From contig CM060171.1 of NCBI GenBank assembly GCA_030549775.1, positions 62,554,360 to 62,618,359 of the forward strand: DNA of 64,000 nucleotides. The letters run 5' to 3'. Positions within the stretch are counted from its first letter, which is position 1; every line of letters starts with the position of its first letter. A program made the translations under genes and the position numbers. Below are positions 45,561-55,915 of this stretch, in pieces. Under the pieces are notes generated by a model. The model made no database searches and had not been told where the DNA came from. It saw only the letters and a program-made list of their open reading frames with translations. The stretch comes from Tamarix chinensis (lineage: Eukaryota > Streptophyta > Magnoliopsida > Caryophyllales > Tamaricaceae).

Positions 45561-47669
45561 CTTAGTCAGCTCTTTCGATATCATCTCTTCTTGTGTTGGA
45601 ATGTTTGGGGGATTGAGGGACAGATTTGTTAGGAATTAGTCCTTATAATTCACTAAACATTCATTTCCTTTAATTTTACAAGATTCATAAGTGTCGTAGC
45701 CATTTTTACTTTCTTCCCTTTTCATATCTAGCCTTAGTTGATTATTGCCTTTTGTCTTCTACTTATTTTCTTCTTTTTTCGCTTCTCTTAATCCCTTTTA
45801 TAGCTCTTTCATATTTTTCTTAAGTATAGAAGATTTAGGCTTAGGAATAAAATTGAAAAAAATTTCTTTTTACTCTTCTTTCTTGATTATTTTTTACAGA
45901 AGGGTGAATGCCTATTGTCGTTAAAATCTTACTATATTTTATCCATTAAAATTAGGTTTCACTGAACTTTTTCTAGCATTTTTGAATGGTGACTAAGATG
46001 GTTAATGAGGAGTAAGCTAGTGTTTCTCTTTTCATTTCTATTTTATTGGGTTACTACAGGGTGAGGTAAATCTTCTCCTAAATGTATGCTAATATATGTT
46101 AGTAGCATGATTAGGGTTGCACATACATAAGAATACATTTCTATGTTTTTTATAGTTATTTTTCTGAAATATGCATGAATCTATATTAAATATGATTATA
46201 GCTAAATATGTGACTCATGAAAGATTGTATGTAAGCAAAATACTTTATATATTTTAGCATAAGTATGAAAGTGGGTTAATATGAGGCTTAAATATGCAAA
46301 AGTAATACATATACAATGCATGTGTGTCTCAGCTAAGGGAAAATACTGAATGCTAAGTCGTTTCTTTTAACTTTTAGCAGTTATTGTATTCCTTTTGAAT
46401 TTTAATTAAATTGTCACACATTATATGTTAGAATTTAAGGTTTTTTAGCTTACATTATGATATATTGAAGTTTATGCATTAATAGGGATAATTTTGGTAT
46501 TTCACTTATGTAGCATAGATTATCCAAATTTAAAGTATTTTTACTCTTCATATTGTATATGCTGAGTGTGAATTTCATGGGAATGCTTTGATTTTAAAAT
46601 AGAAAATTCAAGTTTGAGGGTAAATGGTTATTTTCATAAAGTTTCTAGAAATTTTGCTATTTTATGATATTTGAGAGTAAAATATGATCTTTATGAATTG
46701 TATAAGTGGTTTGGTTATTATTAAATGCCTGGGGTATGCCTTAAAAATTCTCTAGGGTTAAAAAACATTTGTAAATTTAAGGGTATTTTTTTCATTTTAT
46801 AAGGTTCTTGGAATTTCTTAGACAAATCTCTATTTTTATAAAATCTTCTACGAGTTTTAAAAGTATATAAATGCTAGCATTAGTATTATGTAATAATATT
46901 AAGAAAATGGTACTTTTATACCTTATAAGTATATTTACCCATGATAAGGGGTGTAAAATCTTATTGGAATTAAACATATATGGAATTAGTAGAATGGATT
47001 TTGTGTTGACACCATAGACCTTTGTTAAATTTTATTCAACCTTTGACTATTTATGCTTGGCTTTTGGAATAACTTATTGTTGTGGACTTTTAATAATAGC
47101 TTCATCTTTTTATTTTATGATTCTTAGTGATCTAGTAATTGTGGCTTGGTACCTTTATTTAGTCTTGGTGACTTAGATGAATGAAATATCCTAAGATGAT
47201 CAATGATTAGCTTATGGTTGTGGTTAAATGAAAAAATAGTTAAGTATGCATGAATTTGCCTTAAGTGTTAAGTATTATTACATAATAAACATACTAATCA
47301 ACTTAAATATCACCAAGCTTAGTGGTGATACAAGATCATACAATTCTTAATTAAGTGTTAAGGACTAGTCAGATTTAGCCACTTATATTATTCATTTGTC
47401 TTTGAGTGGATCCATTTAAATGTGATACCTTTTCTACTCTATTATCGTTATGACCTATAAGGGGAGTACACACTTGAGAAAATTAGTCATCAATAGTGGG
47501 TGGTTTAACAAAACTTTATTTCTCTAATTATTATAGCTTCCGCTGGACTTTATGTCCTTTAATGTTTACTAGGATAGATTCCATAGGTATTGAGATATCA
47601 TGAGATAATATAGCTCATTGCTCAAATATATAATGAAATGGATTTATATGATCACTTTTAATGGAACAT
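45561..47669 (+). mobile_element. LTR-like AT-rich sequence without termini
   Basis: Non-coding. The segment near 46050-46080 (GGGTTACTACAGGGTGAGGT) and the repeats near 47500 resemble internal parts of the Tekay-like LTRs in plus orientation. Evidence is weak; no ends were found. Confidence 0.35.
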
Positions 47670-48796
47670 AATGGTCTAAAATTTGATTATCCTTCCCCTG
47701 ACAATCCTTGATTTTGACATAAATTCTTGCAAAAGTAATATCCACCTTATCAATTTATGTTTGGCATCTTTTTTAGCAAGTAAAAAACAAATAGCAACAT
47801 GGTCAATAAATACAACCCCTTTACTTCCTAAGAGATAAGATCAAAACTTATCAAATGCAAATACTATTGCCAATAACTCCTTTTCTATAACAATGTAATT
47901 AAATTGAGCCTCATTGAGTGTTTTACTAGTATAGTAGATGATGTGGAAGAACTTGTTCTTCCGTTGCCTTAGGATTGCTCCTATAGCACAATCACCGTCA
48001 TCACACATTAGTTTAAAGGGTAGAGTCCAATCAGGTCGTGCAATAATAGGGGCTTCAGTGAGTGCCAATTTTATTATTTAAAGGTTTCCTAACAAAACTT
48101 GTCAAACTCAATTTTTATGTCATGTTTCGACAACTGACTAAGAGGTATAGAAATTATGGAGAAGTCCTTGATAAATCTTTGGTAGAATCCATCATGTCTT
48201 AAAAAGCTTCTCACACCTCTAACAGTGGTTGGAGGAGGTAAGTTTTTTATGACCTCCACCTTTATCCGGTCAACCTCCAGTCCTTTAGGTGAGACCTTAT
48301 GACCTAAAACAATACCTTCCTAAACCATAAAGTGACATTTTTTCCAATTAAGGACTAAGTTGGTCTCTTCACACCTTACCAAAACTCTTTCCAAGTTTGT
48401 CAGGCAATCCTTAAAATATATCCAAGAATAAAATAAAAAACCATCCATAAATATCTCTACTATGTCTTTTACCATGTTTGTCAATATAACCATCATGCAC
48501 TGCTGAAAAGTTATGGGTGCATTCCACGGGCCAAAAGCCATTTGTAGAAAGGCAAATGTGATGTAGGGGCATGTGAATGTGGTTTTATATTGATCTTTAG
48601 GTGCAATGGATATTTGATTATAACCTAAGTATTTGTCCAGGAAAAGAATAAAAAACTCTTCCTATCAACATGTCAAGCATTTGATCAATAAAAGGGAGGG
48701 GAAATGATCTTTCCATGTGCCTTTGTTGAGTATTCTATAGTCTTATAAATATGCCATCCTATGACTGTCTGGGCATGATCAATTTATTTTTAAAAT
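47670..48796 (-). pseudogene. Athila-like gypsy RT-RNase H, broken
   Basis: Minus-strand blocks: RT with MAFGPWNAPITFQQCMM, VEIFMDGFLFYS (active site degraded from FMDDF) and NLERVLVRCEETNLVLNWKK (48320-48541). A segment equivalent to the palm/connection region with a frameshift follows. RNase H with APIIARPDWTLPFKLMCDDG, YYTSKTLNEAQFNY and KELLAIVFAFDKF (47841-48068) comes next, then [20 protein letters not shown]. Diagnostic Athila-lineage phrases (CEETNLVLNW, ELLAVVFAFDKF) are clear. The upstream part was displaced by the CACTA insertion and continues at 53687. Confidence 0.87.
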
Positions 48797-49110
48797 CACT
48801 ACAAAATAATTGACTTTTGCCAATAGAAACTTAGTCACAGATATTTTTTCTATTGGTAAAAGCAACTAATACCAACAGATAATTTTCTGTGGGCAATAAT
48901 ATAGTTTTTCCAACAGAAATTTTTTATCTGTTGGTATTAATATGTTATGCCAACAGATCTTTTATCATCACTTATATCTGTGGTTATTAGTAGCATTATA
49001 CCAACAGAACTAATACCCACTTTTACATCTGTTGGTATTAGTGTTTATGAAATTCAATAATAATATTTGTTTTTATATAATTTTAATAATGATTAATTCT
49101 ATTCTTTTTA

Positions 49111-49120
<10 letters not shown>

Positions 49121-49144
<24 letters not shown>
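49121..49144. repeat. (AAT)n microsatellite inside CACTA
   Basis: About eight AAT/ATA triplets. A second run, (TAT)n, lies at 49507-49540. The whole 49050-49800 stretch is extremely A/T-rich. Confidence 0.8.
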
Positions 49145-49502
49145 TAAGTCATTAGTCATTTTTAGAAATAATAGTTTACATATATTATTATTAATTATTA
49201 TTTTATTTCTAATTTTTATATTAATATTGTTCATAATGGCGTCTTTTAACAATTATAATGAAATAATATATATTATATCTACTACCACTTACTATTAAAT
49301 TAATTTATTATTAAATAATACCAATTATCATTCAAATCTGTGTTATCTTAACAATAATAAATATTATCAATAATCGTTCACATTATTAATAATATATTAG
49401 TAATTATTAGATACTATTATTAATTTATTTAAAATAATGATTCATATTATTCTTATTAATATAATTCTTTATTAATTATTACTAAGAATAATTATTTTAG
49501 GA

Positions 49503-49539
<37 letters not shown>

Positions 49540-49829
49540 AAAAAATATTATTACTAATTGTTGGAAATTATGATTAATATTTATATTATTCATATTTTTA
49601 TTTATTTCACATTATTAATTATTTTTAATAATAAGTATTATTTTATTATAAATTATGATTAATATTATCTTAATAATACATTATAAAATATTAATTTTAT
49701 ATTAAATATTTTTAAATAATACTAATTATTATTTAATAATATTATTAGATAATTAATAATATTATTATTATAAGTAGTAAAAATAATTACATTATTTGTA
49801 AGAAAAAAATTATTTTATTAATTCTTTCA

Positions 49830-51055
49830 AAAATGTTTCCGAAATTCTTTATATAGCTATTTTATTAATTTTAAATTTTCGGATCCTTTTGAAATAAATT
49901 TTAGATAAAATTCTTCCAATAATAAATTTTGATATTTAGTATTTTGTTTAATACTTCTATTTGAAAAAAAAACCCCATCGACTGGTGCCCCGAGGCCCCC
50001 GACTGCCCCCTCTTCTTTTCATTTTCTCTCTTCTCTCCTTTCTCTCCCTTCTCTACTCTGTCCCTTCCCGACCCCCTGCTCCCGTCCTGAGCCAACCGCA
50101 GGCCAAACCCCAGCCTGCCTCCTTCTCCCCAGCTTCTCCCTGCCCCAACCGCCCCGCCAGTCGACCGCCACGGGAGACGCCGCAGCAGCAGCCGAAGCAG
50201 CCGCAGCAACCAGCAGCAGCTGCGCCGCCGCAGCAACAGGAGTAGCGAGCAGTAGCGCAGGTCACACCGCCACCGCCCGGTCACCACCGACGTCTCCCGA
50301 CCACCGGCGAGCATCCCCCAACCTCCGGCAAAGCTTCTCCAGCCTTCCTTGCTCCGATTTGTTGATTTTCGTTTGGTATAAATTTCTGAAAAAACCCTAA
50401 TAATTATTTAATTAATTGAGTATGATTTAGCTTGTGATAAGATAAATTAATTGTTTGGTTATGTATATATGTGCTGTGAGATCGATTTGGATAAGTTAAT
50501 TGTATGGTTTATATTGAAATTATGGAAAATTGAATTCTTGGCCGGGTTATGCCTGAATTTTTCGGATTCACCCGATTTGTCGATTTTGGATAAATTGATT
50601 ATATAATATGTTTTTAAATGTATTTAATTTCATATCGGAAGTGTTGATTTGGGAAAATTGTGCGTAATTGATCGGAATTGGATTTTTAGGTCAAAACTCT
50701 TGCGGGACTAAATTGGATTGTGTAATCGGGTCATTTTATTCAATTGAATATATATTTTATATTAGAATATATTTAATTACATTTTTGAACCATCAATTTA
50801 TATAATTTAGAAAGAATTGATCGGATTTGTGTTCCGGATTCAAAAACCCTAATTATGTTAAATTGGGTATTTCTTTTATTGGTTTTGGGCAATTGATTAT
50901 ACGATATGTTATAAAATATATCTCATTTTATTTCTAAACATTTAATTTAAATAAATTAATAGAATTCAACCGAATTGTATTTTCGGGCCTAAAACCCTAG
51001 ATTTTAAGTGAAATTATAAAATTGATCATTTGTATAATTATTTTTCTAAAATTAA
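49830..51055 (+). mobile_element. Probable LTR-derived segment inside the CACTA element
   Basis: AT-rich sequence leads into a C/T-rich run (50015-50060), then a GC-rich, CAG/CCG-rich block (50060-50340), then CTGAAAAAACCCTAAT and AT-rich sequence. This is the same order as the U3, pyrimidine tract and GC-rich leader of the solo LTR at 35532-40266 read on its own strand. It may instead be a captured 5' exon. The 94-aa and 137-aa frames here are compositional. Confidence 0.4.
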
Positions 51056-51103
51056 ATTTATAGAAATAGTTGAAATGATCCTAATTGCATTCTAATACCT
51101 TTA

Positions 51104-51127
51104 ATTGATAGTTTTAAAACTATCAAT
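51104..51127. repeat. 24-bp perfect palindrome between 21-bp direct repeats
   Basis: The palindrome has half-site ATTGATAGTTTT. It lies between two identical 21-bp sequences (51060-51080 and 51136-51156, ATAGAAATAGTTGAAATGAT plus C). The second copy ends where transporter similarity starts. Confidence 0.9.
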
Positions 51128-51155
51128 TTGAGGTAATAGAAATAGTTGAAATGAT

Positions 51156-51683
51156 CAAAGTATTGGTCTTGTTTACGGAGACTTGAGTAATTCGCCACTC
51201 TATGTCTATAAGAGCACATTTCGTGGAAAGTTGGATAACCATCACAATGAGGCAGCCATATTTGGCGTATTTTCTTTGATATTTTGGACCCTAACATCAA
51301 TCCCTCTGATCAAGTATGTCTTCATCGTTTTAAGTGTTGATGATAACGGTGAAGGTTAATATTAAGTTGCCCTTTGTTGTATTTGTGCCATGTTGTAGCT
51401 TTGTCCTTAAGGTTTGATCAATGTTTCTCCCTTTTTAGGTGGACCATTTGTGCTCTATTATCTGTTTTTCCGTCATGCAAGGTTCAGTATGCTACCAAAT
51501 CAACAAGCAGCAGATGAAGAACTCTCTACCTATAAATACGATTATTCAACACCAGCTCCGGCCAATTCTTCATTGAAGAGATTTCTAGATAAGCACAAGA
51601 ATCTATGAACCGCTCTACTACTTTTGGTTTTTTTTGGTACTAGCATGGTCAATGGAGATGGTGTCCTAACCCCTGCAATTCAG
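51156..51683 (+). pseudogene. Captured exons of a KUP/HAK/KT potassium transporter gene
   Basis: Two exon pieces with an intact GT-AG intron. Exon 1 (51156-51354) reads [20 protein letters not shown], then [39 protein letters not shown] and DDNGEG. Exon 2 (51439-51683) reads GPFVLYYLFFRHARFSMLPN, then QQAADEELSTYKYD, SSLKRFLDKHKNL, a stop, then TALLLLVFFGTSMVNGDGVL and TPAIQ. This is the N-terminal part of plant KUP/HAK/KT transporters (GDLGTSPLYV in the first membrane segment, DDNGEGGTFALYSLLCR, GDGVLTPAISV). The intron is 51355-51438. Inactivated by the stop (51606-51608) and by missing the remaining exons. Acquired by the CACTA element, probably by transduplication. Confidence 0.9.
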
Positions 51684-51881
51684 GTGTCTTTTTATGTTTG
51701 TCATTTTCAACATGCACATATTTCCTTTCATGCTCTAGTTCCATTATATCTTACTTGTTTGGCTTTCTTGACGATTTTTATGCAGAATCATATAACTCTA
51801 TCTTGTATTTCATGCTTTTTTGGTTTGAAGTGGGACAAATCCATTTTCTTTATTTTTTTAATTATTAATTTTTGTTTGTGG

Positions 51882-51934
<53 letters not shown>

Positions 51935-53290
51935 TGTATGATAAATCTATTTGTGGCAAGAGTTTTGTTCTTTGTTCAGTCTGGAGGATGATGACCATCG
52001 ATTGTCTGTGCCTTACCTTCTGAACTTGGGTTCTGACAGGCAGCACAAAACGTCTATTTTGCTCCCTAGAAGATTAAATTTCCTAGTACTATCACATGAG
52101 ACTTAATAAATCAATATTTTGAGGGGGTTATTTCCAGCCTTCACTGAATTATAACTTCCCTTTCTCTCCAAGCAGGCGCTCAATTGGCTACAAACAGAAA
52201 GTCTTCTACATAGTCACCCATGAACTTGGTTATGTATCTACCACCACCAACTACCAATACTTCCTTAGGTGCTAGACTATGGAGAAACCTCAACAAAATT
52301 TCTGTTTGACCAATCCTTCACGATAATTTTGAGATAGATGGGTAGGATGTCTTATTAACTAGGAAACTAGTAGGTAATATCTTGGTTGGAAGGTGGAGGG
52401 AAGTAAAGAATGGAAGTACTAGGGGTGTGTGGAGCTAGTATGTTTTCTGAGCATATTTTTTGGAGGTGTCATTTTGACTATTTTCCTTACAGTAGTGAAC
52501 TACAGAAACTATCATTTTCATGTGAGGAAATTTAGGGAAGAAAAAATAGTTTGCTCCATAACAAAGTACAGCCCTGCTCTCTCATGAATGCACGTGATTC
52601 TAGAGTGGTTGATCTTCTTTATATGTACTCATTAATGGCTATCGAATTTTGAGCTGCCTTGAGTGAATTTTTTAGCACCATCTGAATGTTCACTTTTATG
52701 GGTCAAAAAAAATTATTTCGATAAAAGTTTTGATTTGTATTTCTTGCCTTATCATGCTTCTCATGCTTTGTGTGTTTTCATGTGTTTGAAATATTAGTGA
52801 ATTTATCTCTGAAAAGTTTTCTTGAATTAGCTAACCTTTTATTTCTAGCAAAGTTGTATGTGGGGCTAGTCTTGCCACTAGTTTGGGCCATTACTCATTG
52901 TTTGTGTTATTAGTATTGTTGTTGTTTGTGTGTTTAGTTACTCTGGTTACTATTATTTATTCTTTCATTCTTATCCTAGGCTAATTTATATTAATCTAAT
53001 TAAGTTACATGCATATTGTTTTAGGGAATACATCCTGATAATTATCAAAGAAAATATTGAAGACGCAGAAGTCATTGGAGATGCTAAATAGGATGGGAAT
53101 GACGAGGATGGTGTTTGATATGTTAATGAAGATGTCTTGTATGTTAGTATAGGTTAAAAGTTGTATATATATTCTACCTATAAGATTATTATCGTTTTGA
53201 TAGTTAAACTAACGAACGATGATTATGTATGGTGTACTATATTTTATATAAGGATAAGTTATTGTTATAAGTAAATATTGCTACAACAGA
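51684..53290. other. CACTA interior of unknown origin
   Basis: Begins as what should be the next transporter intron. Includes an (AT)n run at 51884-51931. No further transporter exon recognised. A short frame at about 53025-53085 (YILIIIKENIEDAEVIGDAK) is unidentified. Confidence 0.4.
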
Positions 53291-53686
53291 TATTATGGAC
53301 ATTATTGTTGTTTTACTAATAGATAATATATATATATATATTTTGGATAATACTTTTAGTCACAGATTTTCTTTTTTGGGTAATAGTTTTAGTCACAGAT
53401 ATTGTTTTGTGGACAATACTTGTAGTCACAGATATCATTTTGTGGTTAATACTTTTACTCATAGATATAATTGTGGGTATAAATTTTACCAACAGATAAA
53501 TATCTGTGGGCATAAGCAACTAATACCAACAGATTATACATATCTGTGGGTAAAACTTTTAAGCATAGAGTTTTTACCCACAGATTTGTCACAGAAAAAT
53601 TTCTGTTGGTAAAAACTTTTGCCAACAGAAACATGGCTTTTACCAACAGATAAGACCTGTTGGCAAAAGTCAATTATTTTGTAGTG

Positions 53687-53924
53687 AATTTTGAATTACA
53701 ATCATACCTCCTTTTTGTGACACATTAAATAGGACTTATCTAATTGCTATCATATATTAGATAAATGATACCTACATCAAGCCATTTGATGATTTCCTTC
53801 GTCACTACCTCATTCATTGTAGGGTTCAGTCTTCTTTGTTTCTCAATTAATGAACTTGATGGAGCTTCTAGCAAAATATTATGCATGCATAATGTTGAAC
53901 TGATTCCATGGATATCTGCCATGG
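53687..53924 (-). pseudogene. Athila-like RT N-terminal part, middle fragment
   Basis: The minus strand reads MADIHGISSTLCMHNILLEA then QRRLNPTMNEVVTKEIIKWL, then DVGIIYLIYDSN. These match the start of Athila RT (ADIKGISPSICMHRI, QRRLNP.MKEVV, AGIIYPISDS). It joins 48796 across the CACTA element and 61103 across the LTR element. Confidence 0.85.
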
Positions 53925-53929
53925 TCTGT

Positions 53930-55736
53930 TGATGAGTTCATATTTTGACACATTTTATACCCTTATAATCTTAGTTTTTGGTAGTTTATTTAGCTAAAAT
54001 AGGGGAATAATTGTTGTTTTATGCTTAAGTGGTAAAAATTACATAAAAATTATTATTTGAGCTAAAATGACATAAATTAAGTAAATTTAGAATAAAATAT
54101 TATTTATTAATATTTATTGAATTTTATTTTGCAGGTTTTATAAAAAAGAAAAAAAGAAAAAAAAAAGATTTCAACCTTTGGACCAACGGCCAAAGGCCGA
54201 AGGCCCAAAGGCTTGTAACAAAACTAAACCAAACGAGCCGTCGAGCCGGACAGTCAGCAAAGAAGGAAAAGAAAAGTCAAAGAAGAAGACTCAGCGCAGG
54301 GCTGACGTGGGCGATCGAAGCACAAAAAAAAAAGAAAAAGAAACGAAGCCGGCCGAAGGAGGGGCCACAAGGACGCAGCAGGGCTGACGTGGCAGCCGCA
54401 TGAAATTATAAAAGGACGCACGGTCTTCAGCAGAGAAAGAGAGTGATGCGACAGAGAGGAGTGAGCGGCAAAGCCTTCCGAGGCTCTGTGGGACGAAAAG
54501 CAGAGTCACGAGTGCGGGAACGCGGCAAAGGACGAGAAGACAGAGGCTCGGACGATGAGGCAGCGACGCGTCAGTCGTTAGCCGTCAGCCGTCAGCCGCC
54601 AGCCGGGAAAAAGAAGAAAGAATTTTGCACGGAAATCAAAGCCGAGAGAGAAGAGAGAATAAGAAGAAATATTTATACCGGTAGAATTTATTTCAGATAA
54701 AATTAATTTTTATCTGAATAAATTCTTGATCTTTAATTCAAAATTAATTTTGGTTATTTATTTCTCTTATTTTCAATTTATATTTTAGATATAAATTTCT
54801 ATGTAATTAATTCTTTAATTACGAGTGGCTGATTATTTATTGTTAGGGAATGAATTGAAACCCTAAATTATGATTTGAATTATAATTTTATTTTCTTTGT
54901 TTCGTGAGATTGTTTCTTGACTCTATATTAATTTCTATCGTTTATATGTATAATTCTGTCCAGTATAGTTTATTTGGTGCATGCCTTGTTCTGGTTCCTC
55001 ATAAGTGACAGTATGTAGGATTATTTGCCTGCTAGGTGGCCATCTAAATATACTAGAATTTATATGTATAAATTGCAGCTAGGTTAGATAACAATTCACC
55101 TAATCGTTTTGTGATTCTAACCTAAGTGGTAAAACGTTTCGATACGTGTGGATCAAGGAAAGGAAATACAGCTAGACATGCTTTTTGTACTAGTTTGGGT
55201 ACTTAGATTGACAGCCTTCCACTTACACTTAATGCATTAAATCTAGTTAAATATAGGAGCCGCTTGTTGCTGCTATACTGCTAGTATTTAATAGGGTTAA
55301 TATTGGCGCTTTGTCGTATTAATTAATTAAGGGAAGTAATATAAGGTGTATAGACCTGCTTTTGGTGTGCAACTTGGTCGATCTCTTTCTCATGATTAAA
55401 AGATGACTTAGAAATAAATATTATATCTCGATCTAATCTAGTGGTGGATTTTTATTTCCCTAACATGTTTCTCCTATCTGCGAGTTTTCCATTATTTTTA
55501 TTATTATTAGTTTATTTTTATTTTATTTATTAATTTTATTATTTTGATAAACCCCCATTAGTATTTTTCTTATTTATTTATTTTTTGTTATTTAGGATTT
55601 TTATTTTTAGTTTTAGTTTAAGCTAGTTAATTAGAGGTGAGCCCTCTCAATCCCCGGCTAGAACGATACCCTTATTTACCAGTACTACAAGTGACAACAA
55701 GAGGGTTTAAATTGCGTGCCGGCTACGGTCGCACCA
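53930..55736 (+). mobile_element. 5' LTR of the young Athila-type element
   Basis: TGATGAGTTCATATTTTGAC to CTACGGTCGCACCA. Contains a GC-rich promoter/leader zone (54180-54620) with TATAAAA at 54407. The 69-, 72- and 85-aa frames here recur in the 3' LTR simply because the LTRs are copies. Confidence 0.93.
54303..54413 (+). promoter_or_regulatory. LTR promoter: two TGACGTGG motifs and a TATA box
   Basis: GCTGACGTGG occurs at 54301-54310 and again at 54383-54392. TATAAAA at 54407-54413 is followed by GGACGCACGG. ACGT-core motifs of this kind are bZIP-type binding sites in plants. The same arrangement is in the 3' LTR, with its TATA at 59768-59774. Confidence 0.6.
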
Positions 55737-55741
55737 ATTTT

Positions 55742-55759
55742 TGGCGCCGTTGCCGGGGA
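55742..55759 (+). other. Primer-binding site, tRNA-Asp type
   Basis: TGGCGCCGTTGCCGGGGA, perfectly complementary to the 3' end of plant tRNA-Asp, as in Athila elements. Five bases after the LTR end. Confidence 0.88.
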
Positions 55760-55915
55760 TTGGTAACTTCACCTTTATTTTGCTAGTATTTTTAGTGTGT
55801 TTTCATTTTTAGTGTTTTTGTATTTTTTCTTTTAGTTTTGTTTTAGATTTTCTTAGGATTTTTGGTGTTTTTTTATTAACCTTTTCCTTTGAAGTGTTAC
55901 TATTTTCAGGTAGCT

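Larger units (their letters stand above)
48797..53686. mobile_element. Non-autonomous CACTA (CMC) transposon, 4.89 kb, carrying gene fragments
   Basis: Perfect terminal inverted repeats of at least 25 bp, beginning CACTACAAAATAATTGACTT, flanked by the 3-bp TSD AAT (48794-48796 and 53687-53689). Subterminal regions (48820-49050 and 53340-53660) are packed with both orientations of CCAACAGAT / ATCTGTTGG, typical transposase-binding repeats. No transposase frame seen. The interior contains an AT-rich microsatellite zone, a GC-rich patch and potassium-transporter exons. It split an Athila-like RT. Confidence 0.92.

Noticed and set aside
49901..50314. 137-, 94- and 70-aa GC-rich frames
   Set aside because: Overlapping frames on both strands of a CAG/CCG-rich patch; no domain, no conserved start.
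51940..52320. Additional transporter exons after 51683
   Set aside because: Translated all three plus frames by eye; none matches the next KUP/HAK/KT segment.
54178..54700. 69-, 72- and 85-aa frames, repeated at 59539-60061
   Set aside because: Lie in the GC-rich leader of the LTR. The exact repetition reflects the two LTRs, not coding constraint.
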